Below are positions 16,547 through 25,082 of a stretch of 64,000 nucleotides of DNA, in pieces. The first letter of the stretch is position 1, and every line of letters starts with the position of its first letter. The stretch covers positions 124,001 through 188,000 of the forward strand of contig CAWIQY010000015.1 in NCBI GenBank assembly GCA_963838375.1. Direction: 5' to 3'. The stretch comes from DVED01 sp963838375 (GTDB taxonomy: Bacteria > Cyanobacteriota > Cyanobacteriia > Cyanobacteriales > Geitlerinemataceae). The notes under the pieces are model-generated. The model was not told where the DNA came from. It was given only the letters and a program-made list of their open reading frames with translations, and did no database searches. The position numbers and the translations under genes were made by a program.

Positions 16547-16723
16547 GTGGCAGTTCCTAAGAAGAAAACCTCCAAAACCCGACGTGACAAGCGTAGAGCG
16601 AACTGGAAGCACAAAGCCGCCGTGGAAGCTAAAAAAGCACTTTCCCTGGGTAAATCCGTCCTCACCGGACGCAGCACCGGCTTCATCTATCCCGCATCAG
16701 AAGAAGACGACGACGAAGAGTAG
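16547..16723 (+). CDS. rpmF: 50S ribosomal protein L32
   Basis: 58 residues starting at GTG 16547, read as MAVPKKKTSKTRRDKRRANW, the conserved L32 opening, with a basic body and the cyanobacterial-type acidic tail SEEDDDEE. AAGAGGAGA at 16531-16539 is a strong ribosome binding site 7-8 bases upstream and fixes the start; the open frame continues upstream to 16334 but that part is not L32. L32 is a component of the large ribosomal subunit. It lacks a CxxC zinc-ribbon pair. The gene is convergent with queA and separated from it by 70 bases containing ACTCAAGA (16748) / TCTTGAGT (16801), which could form a shared terminator stem. Confidence 0.96.
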   Translation: MAVPKKKTSKTRRDKRRANWKHKAAVEAKKALSLGKSVLTGRSTGFIYPASEEDDDEE

Positions 16724-16793
16724 AGCGAGGTGGCAAGGGAGGGGAAAACTCAAGATCCGTCGCCCTCTCCCCAATTGCCGATGCTCCCTCCAA

Positions 16794-17912
16794 TCAGGGG
16801 TCTTGAGTCACTGAATTGGGGTGAATCAGCATGGCATCGCCGAAAGAAAAGAAACGATACTCAAGTTCGATCGCCTCTTGATAGAGCTGTAACAAGCGCT
16901 TCCGTCCCACCAGTGCCGAGACCAACATCAGCAAGCTCGATTTCGGCAAGTGAAAATTCGTGATTAACCCGTCTACCACTCGCCACTGATAGCCGGGATA
17001 GATAAATAACTCAGTCTTGCCACAAAAGGGTTTCAACTCGCCATCTGCGGCAGCCGATTCCAGCGATCGTACCGCAGTCGTTCCCACGGCGATGATGCGC
17101 CCACCCCGCGCTTGAGTCTGACGAATGCGCTCCACGGTATCCGGCGGGACTTTCGCCCATTCTCCGTGCATCGGGTGCTGAGTAATATCCTCGGCTTCCA
17201 CGGGGCGGAAAGTTCCCACCCCGACGTGCAATGTCACAAAAGCCACATCGATTCCCCGTTCCTTCAAGCTCTGCAGCAAATCCTCAGTAAAATGCAAACC
17301 CGCTGTTGGCGCAGCAGCGGAACCCGGATGACAGGCGTACACAGTTTGATACCGTTGGCGCAACGCCTGAGTCGGAGAATCGCCCATGGTCTCGAATTCG
17401 GTAATGTAGGGCGGCAGGGGAACGCGACCGAATTTTTCCAGCAAATCCAAGAGAAATACTTCCGGTGGTACGTCGAACTGTAACAGTCTCCCGCCGGTTG
17501 CCTCGTCGCGATCGATAATTGTGGCGCTCAAACTCATATTGCCTTGAGCTTCGGGCAATGGGGAAAACTCAATGTTAGTACCGGGTTGCAGCCGTTTCCC
17601 CGGTTTCACCAATGCCAACCAGCAATGGTTCGACGTTTCCTCGAGCAGCAGAACTTCTACCGCTCCGCCGCTGGGTTTGACCCCATAAAGTCGGGCAGGG
17701 ATCACCCGCGTGTCGTTGAGAATGAGTAAGTCACCGGGGGAAAGTAAATCGGGCAAATCGCGAAAAAGGTGGTGACTGTGGGAGGTGGCAGAGTCGATTG
17801 CCAGTAAACGGGCGGTGTCTCTGGGTTCGACGGGATTTTGAGCGATGCGTTCTGGGGGAAGTTCGTAGTCGTAAGCGGCTAATAATCGATCGGAGCGATC
17901 TATTTTGGGCAT
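16794..17912 (-). CDS. queA: S-adenosylmethionine:tRNA ribosyltransferase-isomerase
   Basis: QueA transfers and isomerises the ribosyl part of AdoMet onto preQ1 in tRNA to make epoxyqueuosine. From ATG 17912 it has 372 residues: AYDYELPPERIAQNP, RDTARLL, LLSPGDLLILNDTRVIPARL near 60, GGAVEVLLLEE, YQTVYACHPGSAAAPTAGLHF near 260 and the C-terminal ITNFHLPKSSLLMLVSAL. An alternative ATG at 17951 and a longer frame back to 18047 would run through the 12-bp repeat that encodes the tail of the DUF3685 gene; that extension (IQTQIQTQ) is not QueA-like. It lies 26 bases downstream of the DUF3685 stop, so it may be cotranscribed. tgt, the partner enzyme acting earlier on the same nucleoside, is about 6 kb away. 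Confidence 0.96.
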   Translation of the reverse strand: MPKIDRSDRLLAAYDYELPPERIAQNPVEPRDTARLLAIDSATSHSHHLFRDLPDLLSPGDLLILNDTRVIPARLYGVKPSGGAVEVLLLEETSNHCWLALVKPGKRLQPGTNIEFSPLPEAQGNMSLSATIIDRDEATGGRLLQFDVPPEVFLLDLLEKFGRVPLPPYITEFETMGDSPTQALRQRYQTVYACHPGSAAAPTAGLHFTEDLLQSLKERGIDVAFVTLHVGVGTFRPVEAEDITQHPMHGEWAKVPPDTVERIRQTQARGGRIIAVGTTAVRSLESAAADGELKPFCGKTELFIYPGYQWRVVDGLITNFHLPKSSLLMLVSALVGRKRLLQLYQEAIELEYRFFSFGDAMLIHPNSVTQDP

Positions 17913-17937
17913 CCTTCGATTTGGCTTTCCATTCGTG

Positions 17938-18627
17938 TCAGTCAGCTTCATCAATTTTTGAGGTTGGATTTGAGTTTGGATTTGAGTTTGGATTTGAATT
18001 TTGAATGTAGAATTTTGAGTTTTTGGATAGGTTGGGGCGTTTAACATTGGAAATACTATCCAACACCCCGCGAGCGATTAAGCCCAACCCTCGACCGATC
18101 ACTTGAGTTAGGACATACACCAAACTCGAGCCGACAAAGGTGACAGTGGAACGCAAACGAGGAGAGATGGCATCTCGACCTTCTAAAACCAGGGTGACAG
18201 TTTGTTGGATGCCTGACAGGGTTTCCAGTTCTTGCCGTCGCGAGGCGTAGATAGAGACTTTTTTGATGCCACGATCGTCGAGAACGAGCAACCAATAACA
18301 GCTTTCGTAAATAGCTTTAGGTTCTCCGATATATTGTTGGAAGCGGTATTTCCAGGAGAGATCGTTGCGAAATCGTTCGATTTCTCGAGTCGAAAGCAAA
18401 CATCGATCGTAAAAGTTTTGTTTGATGTTTTCTACATCGGCAAAATGCTCGAGTAACGGCTGAATCACGGCGTTGGCAACTCGAATAATCAAATTTTGGA
18501 TCAGTTGCTCCACTCGTCTCATCCCTTCTACACTGCCAGCCGGACAGGGACGGTTATCAACAATTAGAGGAGTTTTATATAAAAGATGAGCGATCGCTTC
18601 TTCAACAGCCGGAATTTTGTCGAGCAT
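17938..18627 (-). pseudogene. DUF3685 protein, C-terminal half after a frameshift
   Basis: This frame carries the C-terminal half of the cyanobacterial DUF3685 protein (MLDKIPAVEEAIAHLLYKTP, ERFRNDLSWKYRFQQYIG, VLVLDDRGIKK-like segment and a terminal hydrophobic helix SSLVYVLTQVIGRGLGLIA). Reading back past its first ATG, the same frame continues as EQLEVVSILLQDAEIVRDS and joins the N-terminal half if one extra G at about 18687-18688 is removed. The last 25 residues (NSNPNSNPNSNP) are produced by a 12-bp tandem repeat and look like an acquired tail. Function is unknown. Either a recent pseudogene or a sequencing error. Confidence 0.78.
17964..17999. repeat. 12-bp tandem repeat TTGGATTTGAGT x3
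   Basis: Three head-to-tail copies (17964, 17976, 17988; the last ends GAAT). They encode the Asn-Ser-Asn-Pro tail of the DUF3685 protein on the minus strand and lie just upstream of the queA start. Confidence 0.9.
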
Positions 18628-19753
18628 AGAATCTCGGACGATCTCGGCATCTTGAAGTAATATACTGACGACTTCTAATTGCTCGACCTTCTAAGGGTAA
18701 CGTGTAGTATTTTCCAAAAAAAGTCTCGGTGGAACTCTGCCACAAATCCACCAAAAGTTCTAAGCGCTTTTCCGGAAGTCGATCGGGTGGAATTTCGGCA
18801 AATCGTAACTCAGCTAACATATTTTCGACTTCGCGCAGCACGGTGTATAGCAGTTCTCGTTTTTTGTCCGATCGAAAAATATCCAGTTCTAGAGTTTCTT
18901 GACTGAGATTGACTAAATTAGACTGAAGTTTTGAAAGCGTATTATCTAATAAAATCGCTTGCAGGCTTTGGCTATCGCTCGACATCGCATCGGCAGATCT
19001 AACCACCACGGGGGAAACAGAGGGAACGAGATTGGGACGATCGATATGGGTCTCTAAACGAGTTTGGGGTGAAGTCAGGGAACGGGATCGACGATCGGGC
19101 GCGGGCAAAATGTGCCGAACAACCCAACTGGCAACTCGCAACTCCCGTCGGCATCCGCCTAAAACCAAGCGATCGAGTGGAGACAGTTGGGTATTTTGCA
19201 ATTGGTGAGTAATTCGCCCCAAATCGTCGCCAATATAGTGCAATCCCCTCGCTTGCACGTCGCTCAACCACTTGGGATAATGACGTGCAAGCGAACGAGA
19301 TTCCCACCCAGCATCTCTAACGGGAGAGAGGGGGGTTGGCGCTGTGAGAAAAGTCTGCCAATAGATGCGACCTGCTGCGACTTCTCGGAATGCCACAGAC
19401 AGCCGTTCTAAAGACGTTCCTTTCCGGCAATACCCTTGGACTCCCGATTGACGGGCAACAGATAACCGATCGCTATCTGGTGCGGCAGTGAGTAAAAATA
19501 AGGGCAATTCGGGATACTGCTCTTGGATTTGGGGGTACAAAACCACAGGTGGAGCGAAATCGATCGCCCCAAGTTCCAAATCCAAAACAACCAGATCGAT
19601 CGAAGCTGCCAGAAAAGGATTCTCGAGCAGTTCCCACACCTCGGCAACCGACGCCGCTTCTGCTACCAATTGCAGGTCGGGAATATCGGCTACTCCAGTT
19701 CGTAGTCCCAACCGAAAGATCGCATCTTCATCAATTAGTAACAGTTTAACCAC
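18602..19753 (-). pseudogene. DUF3685 protein, N-terminal receiver-like half before a frameshift
   Basis: The first part of the same protein. Residues 1-125 form a response-regulator-like receiver (KLLLIDEDAIFRLGLR, DLVVLDLELG with the acceptor Asp, PLFLLTAAPDSD, GVQGYCRKG with the Lys), so it should sense phosphorylation or bind a partner. A helical middle region follows (QLQNTQLSPLDRLVLGGCRRELR). From about residue 355 the frame leaves the family sequence after YYTLPLEG and runs into an unrelated Arg-rich tail (SRQYITSRCRDRPRFY), the mark of the shift at about 18688. Intact homologues, as I remember them, are single proteins of about 550-600 residues, which matches the combined length of about 600. 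Confidence 0.8.
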
Positions 19754-19799
19754 ATTAATTCTTTATAGGCGATCGGCTGGCTGAATTCTCACAGATTTA

Positions 19800-21950
19800 T
19801 TAATTTAACATTTGTTTCTTAGGTGGAACATAAGGAGCGGATTCTTCGTAGTAGGGAGCAGGTTCTTCGTAGTAGGGAGCGGGTTCTTCGTAGTAAGAAT
19901 CGTAGTAGGGAGCAGGTTCTTCGTAGTAAGAATCGTAGTAGGGAGCAGGTTCTTCGTAGTAAGAATCGTAGTAGGGAGCAGGTTCTTCGTAGTAGGGAGC
20001 GGGTTCTTCGTAATAGGGAGCGGGTTCTTCGTAGTAAGAATCGTAGTAGGGAGCGGGTTCTTCGTAATAGGGAGCGGGTTCTTCGTAATAAGTCTGAGCG
20101 GGAGGATTGTAAACTGGATTCGATTCTGCCACAGGAGCCGATCGCCTGCGAACGGGCGGACCATCTCGAGCAATCAGCCAATCGGCAATTTTCTGCTGCG
20201 CTTCTTTGTATAGCGGACTTCCCGATCCCAGTTGAGAGGCAGTGGAGATCGCATCGGTTAGTTTGCCTTTGTTTGCCAGCGTTGCTGCTTCATCTAAGAC
20301 TTTTTGGTCTTGCGTCTCCAGCCAACTATTAATAGAGGCTTGCGCTTGGGCGTAAAGAGCACGATCGTCTTTAATCTTGTTTGCCACCTCAACCGCTTCG
20401 CTATATTTTTCTTTCTTCGCCAGTTTTTCCGCTTCGTCAAGGATCGGGCGATCTTCGAGAATCTGGATTTGATTGCGACCGTCAGCGACGATCGTTTGTG
20501 CTTCGTTGCGTAAGGGCTGTCCTAAGGCAACTTCACTGGCTTGAGCGATCGCCGCTTCGTAGCCTTTTTCCGTTCCCAGCGCTGCCAATTGTCGGGCGCG
20601 AGCCAAATACGGACGATCGACAATTTCTTTGGCTTCTTTTTGCCATTTCGCGATTAAGGTTTGGGCATAGATTCGGCTGGGGCGATCTTTCCCAATGACT
20701 TTGGCTTGGTCGATTGCCACCCCCAGAGTGGGAGAGAGACTGACTTGGGCAATGGAACTTGCCACCTGAAGTTGGAGTAGATCTTGCAAATAGGTCTGCC
20801 ACTCGGGCATTTGAGCTTGTGCGTCTTCGTAAAAGGGAGAATCGGCATTTAATTGGACACCAATGGCTTTGGCATTTACCAATGTCCAGATCCGTTCCGA
20901 CATCTGGCGATCGAAACTCAACCCATCTTTAACCAGGCTTTCGGCACGGGTCAGTTGAATTAACTGCCGAGACGGATCTCGGACTTCCACATCAGCCGGA
21001 ATGGCTTCTGCCAAGTCGATCGCCCCGGACAAATCTCCGGTTTGTTTGAGTTCGATCGCCTTGTCCAATAGGATGCGACTCCAGGACTCAACTTTCGGTT
21101 TAGCTTCTGACTTCACAAAAGTTTGGGCATCAATCCGGCTTGCCAGTTTAACCGCCCGTTGATAATCGATCGCCGTTTCCTGTTTCGCGGCTTTTTCTGC
21201 CAAAGCCAGCTGCCGCCATCCTTGTTTCTCCGCAGCGATCCGCTCCATCAACTCTCCAAAGCGCTGGACTTGCCAGTATGGATCTGGGATATCCGACAGT
21301 TTGTCTGCTTCCCGAGCCGCTTGCGTCCATTCTTTGGCTTTCAGTGCTGTTTCGGCATCTTTCCAAATCGAGCGACCCCCTTGCCAGCTTTGCTGCCAAT
21401 CCGTAAGTTTGGCTTGAACTTCTGAATATTCAGGATTACCAGGCGGTACTTGTTCCAACAGCGCGACCGCCGCTTCTAAATCGTTAGCTTCGAGCTTTTT
21501 TCTCGCTTGTTCTAGTGACATTCGAGACCAATGCGCCGCCAGAGATTGACCTTCCTGATGCAAAGGGTGTCCCTCCGACCAACTGCCGACTAAATTCAAT
21601 GCCGCCGAGACTTTTTCCGGATCTCCCGACTCGGCTGCCAGTTGGGCGCAGGACAGTCGATCGCGATCGGACGACAAGTTCGAGATATCTTTGCATTCGG
21701 GAGCTGGAGGCATGGCAACTAACCACAAAAAGGCTCCTATTCCCAGCCCTGCAAAGGTCGCGAGTACGAGCAGTCCCAAAAGCGACCAGCGTAGGGGACT
21801 ACTGTTGGGTTTGGGAGCCGGTAGCTTCGACTCTTCCAGGTTTGAGGTTTCGAGATCTGGGGCAGATCTCATTTTTTCCTGTTTCAGGTTTGGGGTTTCG
21901 AGATCTGGTGCAGATCTTATTTTTTCCACATCGGGTTGTTGCATAGTCAC
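19800..21950 (-). CDS. Single-pass membrane protein with helical repeats and YYEEPAP tail
   Basis: 716 residues, no family I can name. Order: an N-terminal cytoplasmic segment with a duplicated motif (KIRSAPDLETPNL, KMRSAPDLETSNL); one membrane helix (about 57-83, LLGLLVLATFAGLGIGAFLWLV); a long alpha-helical region (about 95-600) built of TPR- or Sel1-like pairs such as AAVALLEQVPPGNPEYSEVQAKLTDW and YSEAVEVANKIKDD; and a low-complexity C-terminus (about 615-710) of PYYEEPAP and PYYDSYYEEPA units. The repeat pairs follow the pattern 'activity - A..A..I...S..Y..AQ..I..W', suggesting a solenoid outside or along the membrane. It may be a scaffold for envelope complexes; this is inference. It lies 46 bases upstream of the DUF3685 gene on the same strand. 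Confidence 0.85.
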   Translation of the reverse strand: MTMQQPDVEKIRSAPDLETPNLKQEKMRSAPDLETSNLEESKLPAPKPNSSPLRWSLLGLLVLATFAGLGIGAFLWLVAMPPAPECKDISNLSSDRDRLSCAQLAAESGDPEKVSAALNLVGSWSEGHPLHQEGQSLAAHWSRMSLEQARKKLEANDLEAAVALLEQVPPGNPEYSEVQAKLTDWQQSWQGGRSIWKDAETALKAKEWTQAAREADKLSDIPDPYWQVQRFGELMERIAAEKQGWRQLALAEKAAKQETAIDYQRAVKLASRIDAQTFVKSEAKPKVESWSRILLDKAIELKQTGDLSGAIDLAEAIPADVEVRDPSRQLIQLTRAESLVKDGLSFDRQMSERIWTLVNAKAIGVQLNADSPFYEDAQAQMPEWQTYLQDLLQLQVASSIAQVSLSPTLGVAIDQAKVIGKDRPSRIYAQTLIAKWQKEAKEIVDRPYLARARQLAALGTEKGYEAAIAQASEVALGQPLRNEAQTIVADGRNQIQILEDRPILDEAEKLAKKEKYSEAVEVANKIKDDRALYAQAQASINSWLETQDQKVLDEAATLANKGKLTDAISTASQLGSGSPLYKEAQQKIADWLIARDGPPVRRRSAPVAESNPVYNPPAQTYYEEPAPYYEEPAPYYDSYYEEPAPYYEEPAPYYEEPAPYYDSYYEEPAPYYDSYYEEPAPYYDSYYEEPAPYYEEPAPYYEESAPYVPPKKQMLN
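19845..20095. repeat. Coding tandem repeat (GGTTCTTCGTAGTAGGGAGC units)
   Basis: About twelve imperfect copies of a 20-base core, with and without an intercalated AAGAATCGTAGTA segment, encode the PAPYYEE/PAPYYDSYYEE tail on the minus strand. The alternation gives 21- and 33-base steps that keep the frame, so copy number can vary without destroying the protein. Confidence 0.92.
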
Positions 21951-22310
21951 TTGGAGTGGATCTCATGGGGTAGGGCGGACAGATCTGGAGCGAACCCGGC
22001 TGGTGCCATTTGACGAGGTCTGTGCCTCTGTGATGTCGATCGACTCAGAAAGTCCGGCAGAGACTTTCCGACTTCGGCCACTTTATCGATCGCCATCTTT
22101 CCAAAAATTGTAAAACTCTAATTTACTTTTGACTAGTTTTCCCAATGAATCGATCGCAAGATCGAGTAAATCGAGTAATTTGAAGACATCGAAGCGATCG
22201 ATGATTCTGACTCCCCCATGTTATCAAATCCGGTTGAACAACCCTTTTGGGAGGTGGGGTGAGCTGTCTTGAGCCGGGGAAGACAGATTTGGCACAGGAG
22301 AACTTTTATT
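21951..22310. other. 360-base divergent intergenic region
   Basis: Lies between the minus-strand membrane-protein gene and the plus-strand glycosyltransferase. It should hold both promoters. CAGGAG at 22295-22300 is the ribosome binding site for ATG 22311. No other feature is seen. Confidence 0.5.
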
Positions 22311-23672
22311 ATGGACAACGATCGGGATGTGAGAGCGCCCGAAGAGCGTTTACCCGAAGAGCGTTTACCTAAAGATCATTTAATTGTGTTTACGCGCTAT
22401 CCGCAAGCGGGAAAGACTAAAACCCGCTTAATCCCCGCCCTGGGTGCGCCAGGAGCCGCTAGTCTGCAACGGCAGATGACCGAACGCACTGTCGCCCAAG
22501 CGCAGTGGCTGCAAGAACAACGTCCGGTGACGATCGAAGTTCGCTTTTTTGGGGGAACTCGATCTCGGATGCGGCGCTGGCTGGGAAACCGATCGACCTA
22601 TCTCCCCCAAGGCAAGGGAGATTTGGGCGATCGTTTGCAACAGGCGGTTGAGATGGCATTTGCCGAGGGGTCGAAGCGGGTGACGATCGTTGGCAGCGAC
22701 TGTCCGGGACTCAACACCCTTCTTTTTGTCAAAGCCTTCGATGGGTTAACCGACAACGATTTGGTGTTGGGTCCGGCATCCGACGGTGGCTATTACCTGA
22801 TCGGTTTGCGCCGATCGATCCCGGAACTGTTTGAGAACATCGATTGGGGAACGGAACGGGTGTTTGAGCAAACGATGGAGATTGCCAGAAATCTCGGACT
22901 GTCGATCGCCGAACTCCCCGTTCTCGATGATGTGGATCGACCGGAAGATTTACCTGTTTGGGAAGCCATCGGGCAACAAGACGACACCACACCCAAAATT
23001 TCTGTTATTCTCCCGGTTCTCAACGAAGCCGATCGGTTAGAAAAGACGCTCAAACCCCTGCAAACCGCCGTTAATGTTGAAACGATCGTCGTTGACGGTG
23101 GCAGTACCGATCGCACGCGAGACATTGCCAAAAACCAAGGATGTCTTGTTTTATCCACCACACCGGGTCGTGCCCGTCAAATGAACGCGGGTGCAGCCGC
23201 GGCAACGGGCGAAATTTTGTTGTTTCTACACGGTGATACCCAATTACCTATGGGGTTCGAGGCGATCGTGCGGCGGTGCTTACTGACCCCAAAAACAGTA
23301 GCAGGCGCGTTTGAATTAAAGATTGACGGGGAAAGTTTCGGGCTGCGGACGATCGAAACCTTGGTCCGTGGGCGATCGAAGTTCTTGCAACTCCCCTACG
23401 GCGATCAAGCTATCTTCCTGAGAACGCAACGGTTTGGCAACTTAGGCGGCTTTCGGGAACTGCCCATCATGGAAGATTTTGAACTGGTGCGCCAACTCCA
23501 GAACCAAGGACAGATCCGTATCGTCCCCGCCGCCGTGCTCACATCCGGACGCCGATGGCAAAAACTAGGCGTTTGGAAAACGACGATCGTCAATCAATGT
23601 ATCATTTTAGGTTATTTCCTGGGGATTTCACCCGAGCGACTGGCTCGGTGGTATCGGAAAAATAAGTTTTAA
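22311..23672 (+). CDS. Two-domain TIGR04282-TIGR04283 glycosyltransferase (arsenosugar type)
   Basis: 453 residues. The N-terminal half (about 25-215) is a DUF2064/TIGR04282 nucleotidyl- or glycosyl-transferase-like domain: LIVFTRYPQAGKTKTRLIP, VTIVGSDCPGLN, LVLGPASDGGYYLIGL, DDVDRPEDL. The C-terminal half (about 230-450) is a GT2 of the TIGR04283 type: ISVILPVLNEADRLEKTL, VDGGSTDRT, TPGRARQMNAGA, LLFLHGDTQLP (DxD-like) and GDQAIFLRT. Both families are annotated in arsenosugar biosynthesis loci; as separate proteins they are often adjacent, and here they are fused. No radical-SAM ArsS or ArsM is in the window, so the substrate is uncertain. Start fixed by CAGGAG ten bases before ATG 22311. 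A 15-base repeat encodes PEERLPEERLP near the N-terminus. Confidence 0.9.
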   Translation: MDNDRDVRAPEERLPEERLPKDHLIVFTRYPQAGKTKTRLIPALGAPGAASLQRQMTERTVAQAQWLQEQRPVTIEVRFFGGTRSRMRRWLGNRSTYLPQGKGDLGDRLQQAVEMAFAEGSKRVTIVGSDCPGLNTLLFVKAFDGLTDNDLVLGPASDGGYYLIGLRRSIPELFENIDWGTERVFEQTMEIARNLGLSIAELPVLDDVDRPEDLPVWEAIGQQDDTTPKISVILPVLNEADRLEKTLKPLQTAVNVETIVVDGGSTDRTRDIAKNQGCLVLSTTPGRARQMNAGAAAATGEILLFLHGDTQLPMGFEAIVRRCLLTPKTVAGAFELKIDGESFGLRTIETLVRGRSKFLQLPYGDQAIFLRTQRFGNLGGFRELPIMEDFELVRQLQNQGQIRIVPAAVLTSGRRWQKLGVWKTTIVNQCIILGYFLGISPERLARWYRKNKF

Positions 23673-23821
23673 CCGTTTCAATCGATCGATATTCTAATCT
23701 CGGGGTTCGTTCAGAAAATCAAAATGCTGTTCGATGACTCGCACTTATCGCTGTTCGTCCATTGTGTGAAACAGATTTTCGACTAATCTTGCATTTCCAA
23801 AAGTGCGATCGCGAACATCTG

Positions 23822-24928
23822 CTAATCCTGTAACCAAACAGCAAACTCTTCTACAAATCGTTTTTCCAAAATCGCCGAGCGAATTCTCTGAGTAAAATGC
23901 ACCAATTCAGTAATGTTATGAATCGAAATCAGCGTATAACCCAAAATTTCCTGAGACCGAATTAAATGACACAAATACGCCCGACTAAAATTGCGACAGG
24001 TATAACACGGACAGGTTTCGTCTAAAGATTGAAAGTCTTCTCGAAACTTGGCATTCTTCAAATTCCAGCGTTCTCCCTGCACTAACGCCGCACCATGTCG
24101 CCCCAACCGTGTCGGAATCACGCAGTCGAATAAATCAATTCCCGCCGCGATCGATCGTACCATTTCCCGATAGGTTCCCACCCCCATCAAATACCGGGGT
24201 TTATCCTCCGGCAACAGCGGTGTCGTAGATTTAACAATCTGCTCGATTAACTCCGGCGGTTCTCCCACGCTGACGCCACCGACAGCATATCCCGGCAAAT
24301 CCAGCGCCGCCAACATCTGTGCCGCACGAGCGCGCAAATCCGAATACACGCCCCCTTGAACGATGCCAAATAGTGCTTGCTGAGACTTCTGGTGCGCCTC
24401 CATACAGCGTAGCAACCAGCGATAAGTGCGATCGGTCGCATCCTCCACTTCCTGCCGCGTGGCGGGGTACGGCGGACATTCGTCGAACGCCATAATGACA
24501 TCTGCACCGAGGGTATTTTGAATCGAGATCGATCGTTCTGGGGTCAGATCGATAATATCGCCATTACGGGGGGAACGAAACCGGACACCCTCCTCGCTCA
24601 CCGTTCGCATCTCGCTAAGGCTGAACACCTGAAACCCGCCGGAATCTGTGAGCATCGGACCATCCCACCCCATAAACTTATGCAGTCCCCCCGCCCCCGC
24701 CACGATGTCTTCCCCGGGTTGCAAATGCAAATGGTAGGTATTTGCCAACACCATCTGAGCATCGGTTTCTTTGAGTTGTTGTGGGGTGAGGGTTTTAACG
24801 TTAGCCAGCGTCCCGACGGGCATAAAACGGGGGGTTTCCACAATGCCGTGAGGCGTGGTAAAAACCCCGGCTCGCGCAAGAGTTCGATCGCAACGCCCTT
24901 GGCAGGTAAATTCAAAATTAGCAGACAT
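23822..24928 (-). CDS. tgt: tRNA-guanine transglycosylase
   Basis: 368 residues, the normal bacterial TGT length. It exchanges G34 of GUN-anticodon tRNAs for preQ1, the step before QueA. Seen: FMPVGTLANVKTLTP near 37, MVLANTYHLHLQPG near 62, the catalytic nucleophile Asp in MLTDSGGFQVFSL near 90, DVIMAFDECPPYPA near 145, FGIVQGGVYSDLR near 190, YAVGGVSVGEP near 220 and the zinc-binding C-x-C-x-C with distal His (CPCYTCRNFSRAYLCHL, near 310-330). All key residues are present. Start at ATG 24928. It is followed only by a short spacer, and the upstream neighbour is the Gfo/Idh/MocA gene on the same strand. Confidence 0.97.
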   Translation of the reverse strand: MSANFEFTCQGRCDRTLARAGVFTTPHGIVETPRFMPVGTLANVKTLTPQQLKETDAQMVLANTYHLHLQPGEDIVAGAGGLHKFMGWDGPMLTDSGGFQVFSLSEMRTVSEEGVRFRSPRNGDIIDLTPERSISIQNTLGADVIMAFDECPPYPATRQEVEDATDRTYRWLLRCMEAHQKSQQALFGIVQGGVYSDLRARAAQMLAALDLPGYAVGGVSVGEPPELIEQIVKSTTPLLPEDKPRYLMGVGTYREMVRSIAAGIDLFDCVIPTRLGRHGAALVQGERWNLKNAKFREDFQSLDETCPCYTCRNFSRAYLCHLIRSQEILGYTLISIHNITELVHFTQRIRSAILEKRFVEEFAVWLQD

Positions 24929-25082
24929 GATTTCCAGTTGGGTTTAAGTAATAAGCAAGCGCTCCGAGCGCTCTTTTTGCCTACAAGAGTGCCCGGAGAG
25001 TATCACCCCGCACTGGGCAATATACAAGCAAAAGCGCAATTACCAATTACCAAACCGTATTTTCACCCGTACAGATGTCTAT

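Noticed and set aside
19812..20332. Arg-rich and Phe/Val-rich frames antisense to the YYEEPAP repeats
   Set aside because: They are reading-frame echoes of the tandem repeat; the minus-strand frame continues into a full 716-codon gene.
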